From NCBI GenBank assembly GCA_002339135.1, contig DDJR01000083.1, positions 1 through 12,616 on the forward strand: 12,616 bases of DNA. Reading direction: 5' to 3'. Positions 7,249 to 12,616 of this stretch are shown here, piece after piece. The stretch comes from Flavobacteriales bacterium UBA2619 (GTDB lineage: Bacteria > Bacteroidota > Bacteroidia > Flavobacteriales_D > Sanyastnellaceae). A program made the translations under genes and the position numbers. The first letter of the stretch is position 1. Every line of letters starts with the position of its first letter. Below the pieces are notes generated by a model. The model ran no database searches. It had not been told where the DNA came from and saw nothing but the letters and a program-made list of their open reading frames with translations.

Positions 7249-7517
7249 AGAAATATGCAATTAGATAAAACGTAATAGATATGTAAAAGGGCACATCTAG
7301 CCCTAACCTAAGCTAAGACGCGTACAAGTATAAAAGGTTGCTTGTCAGTAAAAGTAAATAAAAAGAAATCCAATCGAAATAAAACAACTTTTGCAAAGAA
7401 CATTCCAATGTTCATTTATGACACCGCAAATGGAATATAAAACGACGGGGTCTTACAAACTCTATTGCAATCAATCCATCATGATGTTTATTTTCCACAA
7501 AACAAAAAACATGTTCT
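7249..7517. other. Upstream region of the S8-family gene
   Basis: These 269 AT-rich bases separate the mutase stop from the S8-family start, so the latter probably has its own promoter here. No clear intrinsic terminator follows the mutase; the first bases after its stop are T-rich without a GC-rich stem. On the minus strand, TATACTTG (7332-7325) is one mismatch from the Bacteroidota -7 box TAnnTTTG but lacks a clear -33 TTG. A small hairpin AGGGC/GCCCT (7288-7304) would lie in the leader. Confidence 0.45.
7398..7413. promoter_or_regulatory. 16-base dyad, possible operator
   Basis: GAACATTCCAATGTTC is a 6+6 inverted repeat (GAACAT/ATGTTC) with a 4-base centre, 150 bases upstream of the S8-family start. 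A further ATGTTC half-site lies at 7511-7516. It could be a regulator binding site or a weak hairpin after the mutase. No regulator is visible nearby. Confidence 0.3.
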
Positions 7518-10500
7518 CTATGAATAGGAAGAAGTTAGGACATTTAAGATCTCTGTTGCGGACGAAGTAATCGGCGTTCCAGGACCGAAAACGCCCACGA
7601 CACCAGTATCGTAAAGAGAATCGTAGTCGCATGGTGGGATAACACCTCCCGCAACCACCAAAATATCAGAACGGTTTAGATCTGAAAGAGCATCTATCAA
7701 AGCAGGTACCAATGTTAGGTGACCTGCAGCCAATGTAGAGATTCCAATTACATGCACATCATTTTCAACTCCTTGACGTGCAACTTCTTCGGGGGTTGAG
7801 AATAAAGGTCCAAGATCGACATCAAAACCAAGATCTGCAAAAGCTGAAGCTACAACTTTCGCACCTCTATCGTGGCCATCCTGACCCATTTTCGCAACAA
7901 GAATTCGCGGACGTCTTCCAGCCAATTTCGTGAAATTGTTTGAAAGAGCTAAGGTTGTTTTAAAATCAGTCTGGTTGTTCATCTCTTTTGAAAATACGCC
8001 ACTTACTCGTCGATCTGTGGGCTTAAATCGTCCAAACTCTTTCTCTAACGCATCGCTTATCTCACCCAAGGTAGCTCTGTGTCGAGCAGCATCTACAGCC
8101 AAACTTAATAAATTTCCGGATGACTTAACCCCCTCATTTAAAGATCGTAGTGAAGCGTTAACTGCCACTGAATCACGTGTGGATTTAATGTGAGTGAGCA
8201 TGGAAATCTGGGATTCCCGAACGGCTGATGCATCTACGTTGAGGATGTCAATATCGCCTTCATCTGAGGACACTTTAAACATATTAACACCAACAATACG
8301 GTCAATTCCACTGTCAATTCTCGCTTGCTTACGCGCTGCCGCTTCTTCTATTCTAAGCTTTGGAAGCCCTACTTCAATCGCCTTAGACATCCCCCCAAGT
8401 TGGACAATTTCATCCATGAGCTCAGAAGCGCGCCGCGCAATAGATTCAGTTAAAAACTCCATCAATCTACTGCCAGCCCAAGGATCAACAGCCGCAGTAT
8501 ATCCAGACTCGACTTGCAATAAAAGCTGAGTGTTTCTGGCTATTCTAGCAGAAGAATCGGTTGGTAAAGCTATCGCTTCATCTAAAGAATTCGTGTGCAA
8601 AGACTGAGTTCCTCCAAAGGTGGCAGACAAAGCTTCGATGGCAGTGCGAGAAACATTGTTCCAAGGATCCTGAGCAGTGAGTGACCATCCTGAAGTCTGC
8701 GTATGAGTTCTAAGCATGGAGGATCGCGGATCTGAAGGCGAGAATTCTGCCATCTTTTCTGCCCAAACCATTCGTGCCGCCCTCATTTTTGCAATTTCCA
8801 TGGTATGATGCATTCCGTTAGCCCAAAAGAAACTTAACCGAGGGGCGAAAGCATCAACTTCTAAACCAGCCTCTATTCCAGTTCTAACATACTCGAGACC
8901 ATCAGACAGCGTATAGGCCAACTCAAGCTCCAATGTTGCACCAGCTTCCTGCATGTGATATCCAGAAATGCTAATGGAATTAAAGCGAGGCATATGGGTA
9001 GCTGTGTATTTGAATATATCTGACACAATCCGCATTGAAGGCTCTGGAGGATATATAAAGGTGTTGCGAACCATAAACTCTTTGAGGATGTCGTTTTGGA
9101 TTGTTCCTGACAATTTATCCTGAGTGACACCTTGTTCTTCAGCAGCGACGATATAGAAAGCAAGAATTGGCAATACCGCTCCGTTCATGGTCATGCTTAC
9201 AGACATTTGATCCAGAGGTATTCCGTCAAATAGGATTTTCATATCCTCAACAGTGTCGATTGCGACACCAGCTTTTCCAACATCACCTGTCACACGTGGG
9301 TGGTCGCTGTCATAGCCTCTGTGAGTAGGCAAATCGAAGGCAACGGACAAACCCTTTTGGCCAGCCGCAAGATTGCGACGATAAAACGCATTTGACTTTT
9401 GAGCCGTAGAAAAACCGGCATACTGACGAATGGTCCAAGGGCGACTGGCGTACATTGTGGGGTAAGGACCACCTAGATAAGGTGGTAAACCAGCCTTGTA
9501 TTTTTCGTGGAATCTCTTGGTGGCATTAGCAACTGGAAAAGAAACAGGCACATCAATGCCCTCAGCTGTTTCAACAGTAGAGATTTTTGATTGTGTCGTC
9601 AGTTTTGCTGAAAAAAGATGAGTTGATTGAGTCGTTGAAGATTTGGCTTCTATGTTCTCAACAAAAGAATGGTTGATGAGATAAAACAAGTCATCTGGAT
9701 TTTTTGAAAGGTTCGCGTCTCCCCTTGTTGAACCCTTGGGCACGAAAAATGGTGCTGCAAGCCAAGATGAGCGCCCCCTCAAGGTCGCTTGATTCCAATC
9801 CTGAAGAGAAGTCAGATCCGTGGAGCGTGAAAGGGCCTCGGAAGCGTACCATCTTGTTGCATACTCCAAGTGATGGCTTCCTCCCATTGGATCGTCAGTT
9901 CTACCCAGCATTGCTTCATCACGAAGGATGTGCTGAATGTTTCTAGACCAACGAATCGCCTGCTCACTGGACAAGGTGTCATCTTTAGAAGGAGAAATAA
10001 AATCGTGGCGTCTCACCTCAATTGCATCAGCACCCCCAAGCACTGCACCGTAGGCCATGAAAGTATGACGAAGAAGGTTGTCTTCTATGAAATCGCGTAC
10101 TCCATAGACAGAAGTAGTTCGAGATTCAATCCACAATGGTGCTGAATCAGGATCACATCCAAGCTCTGAGATCATGGTTGCAAACGCGACTCTCAGACCT
10201 CTGACAGCAGCTGCCGTTGAGATAACATCTGTCGTACTCGCTAGCCGAATTGTACAACGTGACGCAGCCTGAGTTAAAGTTTGACCTGACCCTAGAAGAG
10301 TCTGAATGCCCCATTTTGCAGCACTTACAGATAAAGCAATCGCATCAACAGGCAACATCCCTTTATCCTGCCAAACAGACGCGTCCACTCCCCAAGTCGA
10401 GAAGTTTGGGAAAGCTGCGTTCCAAGATTCAACATGACGAAGAAATTTAGAAGGATCAGACTGAGGAAGTTCTCGCCCAAGATCCCAAGTCGATGATCCA

Positions 10501-10952
10501 CGCATTTTCTCACGTGCATCACCAGCCCATTGAACAACGGCCCTTAAAGCACCTACAGTCTCATACCCGTCTATGTGAAGAGAAATCATCTCAGGATTCA
10601 CCTCAGAAAGCAACTCTAGCAGAGCTTTCCCATCCGCCAAATGGGCGTCAGTTCTCACACCCTCAACACCATGGGCAAGACCAATCATTAAAGATTTTTT
10701 CGTCGAAAACGTAGATGAAATTTCCCAAGCATGTCCCAAATCTGATCTTAAAGAAGTGTGCTTAGTAGGTAGGACTATAGATTTTTGATCTTTTTCTGGA
10801 ACAAGCATAGGCAAAGGCATGCCGTCAAAACGAGAAACTTCTAAATCGTTCAAACTTTTTCCTTTTAAAGAAGCCTCAGCTTTTTCTTTCCACTTTGCAA
10901 AGTCAACACCAATAAATTTTTCTGAGTTCTTTTTCACACTGTAAAAATACAT
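7518..10952 (-). CDS. Methylmalonyl-CoA mutase, fused small and large subunits
   Basis: This adenosylcobalamin enzyme interconverts (R)-methylmalonyl-CoA and succinyl-CoA in propionate metabolism. In its relatives the two chains come from separate mutA and mutB genes; here one frame encodes both (1144 residues). Residues about 1-430 resemble the non-catalytic small subunit; about 460-1144 are the complete catalytic chain. Landmarks are RPWTIRQYAGF with Y511, FMVRNT with R629 and SGYHMQEAGA with H666, equivalent to Y89, R207 and H244 of the Propionibacterium enzyme. Y511 and R629 indicate methylmalonyl-CoA rather than isobutyryl-CoA mutase. The B12 domain has DGHDRG (D1025, H1027, G1030), STLAAGH and GGVIPP. 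There is no Met between residues 356 and 500, so the large half has no ATG start of its own. No GTPase motif is seen, so it is not IcmF. ATG 10952 leaves 31 bases to the divergent HAD gene; ATG 10985 would add 11 residues and overlap the HAD start codon. Confidence 0.93.
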   Translation of the reverse strand: MYFYSVKKNSEKFIGVDFAKWKEKAEASLKGKSLNDLEVSRFDGMPLPMLVPEKDQKSIVLPTKHTSLRSDLGHAWEISSTFSTKKSLMIGLAHGVEGVRTDAHLADGKALLELLSEVNPEMISLHIDGYETVGALRAVVQWAGDAREKMRGSSTWDLGRELPQSDPSKFLRHVESWNAAFPNFSTWGVDASVWQDKGMLPVDAIALSVSAAKWGIQTLLGSGQTLTQAASRCTIRLASTTDVISTAAAVRGLRVAFATMISELGCDPDSAPLWIESRTTSVYGVRDFIEDNLLRHTFMAYGAVLGGADAIEVRRHDFISPSKDDTLSSEQAIRWSRNIQHILRDEAMLGRTDDPMGGSHHLEYATRWYASEALSRSTDLTSLQDWNQATLRGRSSWLAAPFFVPKGSTRGDANLSKNPDDLFYLINHSFVENIEAKSSTTQSTHLFSAKLTTQSKISTVETAEGIDVPVSFPVANATKRFHEKYKAGLPPYLGGPYPTMYASRPWTIRQYAGFSTAQKSNAFYRRNLAAGQKGLSVAFDLPTHRGYDSDHPRVTGDVGKAGVAIDTVEDMKILFDGIPLDQMSVSMTMNGAVLPILAFYIVAAEEQGVTQDKLSGTIQNDILKEFMVRNTFIYPPEPSMRIVSDIFKYTATHMPRFNSISISGYHMQEAGATLELELAYTLSDGLEYVRTGIEAGLEVDAFAPRLSFFWANGMHHTMEIAKMRAARMVWAEKMAEFSPSDPRSSMLRTHTQTSGWSLTAQDPWNNVSRTAIEALSATFGGTQSLHTNSLDEAIALPTDSSARIARNTQLLLQVESGYTAAVDPWAGSRLMEFLTESIARRASELMDEIVQLGGMSKAIEVGLPKLRIEEAAARKQARIDSGIDRIVGVNMFKVSSDEGDIDILNVDASAVRESQISMLTHIKSTRDSVAVNASLRSLNEGVKSSGNLLSLAVDAARHRATLGEISDALEKEFGRFKPTDRRVSGVFSKEMNNQTDFKTTLALSNNFTKLAGRRPRILVAKMGQDGHDRGAKVVASAFADLGFDVDLGPLFSTPEEVARQGVENDVHVIGISTLAAGHLTLVPALIDALSDLNRSDILVVAGGVIPPCDYDSLYDTGVVGVFGPGTPITSSATEILNVLTSSYS

Positions 10953-10971
10953 AAGTAAAGGGGTTCGATAG

Positions 10972-10979
10972 TAGATTTG
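10972..10979 (+). promoter_or_regulatory. Candidate -7 promoter box for the HAD/aminotransferase operon
   Basis: TAGATTTG matches the Bacteroidota -7 consensus TAnnTTTG exactly. It ends 4 bases before the HAD ATG at 10984, so the transcript would be leaderless or nearly so, in keeping with the absence of a ribosome-binding site there. No clear TTG -33 box is seen at the usual distance, which limits confidence. Confidence 0.35.
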
Positions 10980-10983
10980 TTTC

Positions 10984-11484
10984 ATGGGACAACTTCCACC
11001 ACGCCTCAAGGCGATTTTTCTTGACAGAGACGGAATTATCAACCATGATCCCGGTGATTACACGCGCAACATAAGTGAGTTTAAACTGTTGCCTACTGTG
11101 CTTAGTTCGCTGAAGACACTAAAAAAACGTGGTTTTGTGTTCATACTCATCACCAACCAAGGTGGAATAGCAAAAGGGATTTACACACACGAAGATGTAG
11201 GTGAAATACACACATACTTTAAGGAAGTGTGTGAAAGAAATGGTACCCCAATCTTAGACATATACTACAGTCCACATCACGAAATAACTGGAAAATCACT
11301 CAGTCGCAAACCGGGATCTATGATGATAGAAAGGGCCGTAGCGAGATACAACATTGATCCGACAACTTCTTGGATGGTGGGAGACAAACAACGCGATCTG
11401 GATTGCGCATCCCCTTTAGGCGTTCCTGGGGTTCTCATCCCCACAAACGAACCGTTACAAAAATATTTACATTTGCTCGTTTAA
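10984..11484 (+). CDS. HAD-IIIA phosphatase, GmhB/HisB-N type, lacking the zinc cysteines
   Basis: This 166-residue protein is a cap-less HAD phosphatase of the class that includes heptose-1,7-bisphosphate 7-phosphatase (GmhB) and the HisB N-terminal domain. Motif I is FLDRDG (nucleophile D14, acid/base D16), motif II is ITNQGG (T57, N58), motif III is RKPG (K109), and motif IV is MVGDKQRD (D134, D138). In GmhB a loop of the form C-P-H-H...C-x-C-R-K-P binds zinc; here it reads SPHHEITGKSLSRKP, with S96, S105 and S107 replacing the three Cys and only H98 kept. The catalytic core is intact, so it is probably an active phosphatase, but the substrate cannot be read from sequence. The start is fixed by an in-frame TAG at 10972-10974. 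It lies 26 bases before the aminotransferase gene, probably in one operon. Confidence 0.85.
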   Translation: MGQLPPRLKAIFLDRDGIINHDPGDYTRNISEFKLLPTVLSSLKTLKKRGFVFILITNQGGIAKGIYTHEDVGEIHTYFKEVCERNGTPILDIYYSPHHEITGKSLSRKPGSMMIERAVARYNIDPTTSWMVGDKQRDLDCASPLGVPGVLIPTNEPLQKYLHLLV

Positions 11485-11510
11485 CTGCAGATAGACGCTA
11501 AATTTACAAC

Positions 11511-12356
11511 ATGCAGAAAACGCATAAATATTTAGTCGACGGTGTGGTTACTGAAGTGAATTCTATGGCCAACGGTTACAATTCTCGTGGCTTTCTTTAC
11601 GCTGATGGTTTCTTTGAGTCGCTCAGAATCATTAATGGAAAGATTCCACTGTTGGGATTGCACTTCGGGCGTATTACAGATAGTCTAGAAGCCTATAAGT
11701 TAAAGTCACCTGAAAGTTTACATCTGCCTGAATTAGAAGCATCACTTTTGCAGTTTGCTTCTTCAGTGGGTCTTGAAAATCACGGACGCATAAGAATGAC
11801 CATATACCGGTCAGGTGATGGGAAATATTTACCCACATCCAATACTGCAAGTTGGATCGCTACAATCGAGAGGCCAACAACAGATACATTTCAGCTTAAT
11901 GAGAAAGGCTTGAGTATTGGTATTTTTGAGGATTTTCACAAAACATATGACAAGTTTTCAAACTTTAAAAACCTCAACTGCCAAATTTCCATTCAAGCTT
12001 CAATATTTGCACAAGAAAAGAAATTCAGCGACGTCCTGGTTTTAAATTCAGATCGAGAAATTATTGAATCCACATATTCAAACATATTTCTTGTAAAAGA
12101 CGGAGCCCTATACACCCCAAAGCTGTCATCAGGTCCAGTCGGAGGTGTGATGAGAGCAGCTATCATTAATCTAGCAATAGAACTAGGTATCAAAGTGTAT
12201 GAATGCAACTTGCGCGCCCAAGAACTCCTCAAGGCTGACGAGGTGTTTCTAACGAATGCCATTTCTGGGATCAGGTGGGTAGCGAGTTACAGAACTAAAA
12301 GGTACTTTAACAACACCTCTAACACACTGTTAAAAGCGTTTAACTCGCGGATCTAA
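11511..12356 (+). CDS. Class IV PLP-dependent aminotransferase or 4-amino-4-deoxychorismate lyase
   Basis: The 281-residue protein has the fold-type IV layout of PabC, IlvE and D-amino acid transaminases. Near the N-terminus it has ADGFFESLRIINGKIPLL and HFGRITDSL, with R54 in the usual phosphate-binding position. The PLP lysine is K153 in FKNLN. E186 in EIIESTYSNIF is the Glu that pairs with the pyridine nitrogen. SGPVGGVMR (about 207-215) is the phosphate cup, and EVFLTNAISGIRWV follows near 244. In Bacteroidota such proteins are often PabC, which forms p-aminobenzoate for folate, and the TNAISGI segment favours that. However, class IV substrate choice is hard to read, so no symbol is given. 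It follows the HAD phosphatase by 26 bases and overlaps the convergent permease gene by 27 bases at its 3' end. Confidence 0.88.
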   Translation: MQKTHKYLVDGVVTEVNSMANGYNSRGFLYADGFFESLRIINGKIPLLGLHFGRITDSLEAYKLKSPESLHLPELEASLLQFASSVGLENHGRIRMTIYRSGDGKYLPTSNTASWIATIERPTTDTFQLNEKGLSIGIFEDFHKTYDKFSNFKNLNCQISIQASIFAQEKKFSDVLVLNSDREIIESTYSNIFLVKDGALYTPKLSSGPVGGVMRAAIINLAIELGIKVYECNLRAQELLKADEVFLTNAISGIRWVASYRTKRYFNNTSNTLLKAFNSRI

Positions 12357-12616
12357 AATCCCGTAAAGAAGGTCAACTCCTACATTTACGAAAACGAAAA
12401 TCGAAGAAATGACAAGAGTGCATCCCATTACAATGGGTAGATCACCTCTCTCCAGGGCATTGAACATCAGAAGCCCCATCCCTTTCCAACCAAAGACAAA
12501 CTCAACGAAAACTGCCCCCGCCAGCATGGAAGCGAACCAACCGCTCGTGGCAGTTAGAACAGGGTTGAGAGAGTTTCGCAATACATGACGAAATAAAATA
12601 CGAGATTCGGAAAGAC
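12330..12616 (-). CDS. ABC transporter permease, OppB/DppB type (C-terminal part)
   Basis: This minus-strand frame enters from the right edge without a start and ends at TAA 12332-12330; about 94 residues are visible. It has the C-terminal signature of oligopeptide/dipeptide importer permeases: LSESRILFRHVLRNSLNPV (the cytoplasmic loop that contacts the ATPase), then AGAVFVEFVFGWKGMGLL, a hydrophobic span (VMGCTLVISSIFVFVNVGVDLLYG) and the terminal DPRVKRF. It would form a membrane channel half with an OppC/DppC-like partner. The TTG at 12581 is not the start, because the frame stays open upstream and continues to match the family. As the last gene on its strand before a convergent gene, it is probably the 3' end of its operon. 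Confidence 0.93.
   Translation of the reverse strand, partial: LSESRILFRHVLRNSLNPVLTATSGWFASMLAGAVFVEFVFGWKGMGLLMFNALERGDLPIVMGCTLVISSIFVFVNVGVDLLYGILDPRVKRF

Noticed and set aside
7249..7260. TTG start of the S8-family protein at 7260
   Set aside because: It adds only four residues before the canonical signal peptide starting MNIKATLLSF at 7248.
7518..10952. IcmF-type isobutyryl-CoA mutase fusion
   Set aside because: No G-protein domain is present, the B12 domain is C-terminal, and Y511/R629 are the methylmalonyl-CoA mutase pair.
10953..11042. Longer mutase N-terminus from TTG 11042 or ATG 10985
   Set aside because: TTG 11042 runs well into the divergent HAD gene and encodes residues unlike any mutase; ATG 10985 is possible but overlaps the HAD start codon, so 10952 is preferred.
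12582..12616. TTG 12581 as the start of a small 83-residue protein
   Set aside because: The frame is open to the window edge and continues to match the OppB/DppB permease upstream (LSESRILFRHVL), so this is the tail of a larger gene.

Overview
The window looks like a chromosomal segment of a marine Bacteroidota, most likely a Flavobacteriales member of the Cryomorphaceae/Schleiferiaceae type. Supporting signs are very large exported proteins built from a 21-residue GCTDxxACNYD...DGSC repeat, dockerin-like C-terminal tails, a secreted peptidylarginine-deiminase-family enzyme otherwise best known from Porphyromonas, weak or absent Shine-Dalgarno sequences, and one perfect TAnnTTTG promoter box. 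The assignment is inferred from protein style and was not checked by a database search. No tRNA, rRNA, CRISPR array, insertion sequence or phage gene was found.

Layout from left to right: (1) the last 54 codons of an unidentified membrane protein, followed 11 bases later by fmt (methionyl-tRNA formyltransferase), both on +. (2) An exported PPAD-like arginine deiminase on +, with an Ig-like domain, one 21-residue Cys repeat and a dockerin-like tail. (3) A 573-base non-coding stretch ending in a strong bidirectional terminator. (4) On -, a 1174-residue exported subtilisin-family (S8) protein with ten copies of the same Cys repeat, beta-rich insert domains and a tail of the same type as the deiminase. 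(5) On -, a 1144-residue methylmalonyl-CoA mutase in which the small-subunit-like and large catalytic chains are fused in one reading frame. (6) Divergently on +, a GmhB/HisB-type HAD phosphatase followed by a class IV PLP aminotransferase, probably one operon. (7) On -, the C-terminus of an Opp/Dpp-type ABC permease running off the right edge and overlapping the aminotransferase tail to tail by 27 bases.

The most interesting region is the convergent pair of exported proteins (1378-7248). A protease-like protein and a citrullinating-enzyme-like protein lie next to each other and carry the same terminal module. This recalls the gingipain/PPAD partnership of Porphyromonas gingivalis, where proteolysis exposes C-terminal arginines for deimination. 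The deiminase keeps the complete PPAD catalytic set and the two arginines that bind a C-terminal carboxylate. The S8 protein has Glu where the catalytic Asp is expected. Also notable are the mutase alpha/beta fusion and a HAD phosphatase whose three zinc-ligand cysteines are all serine. The remaining genes are housekeeping.
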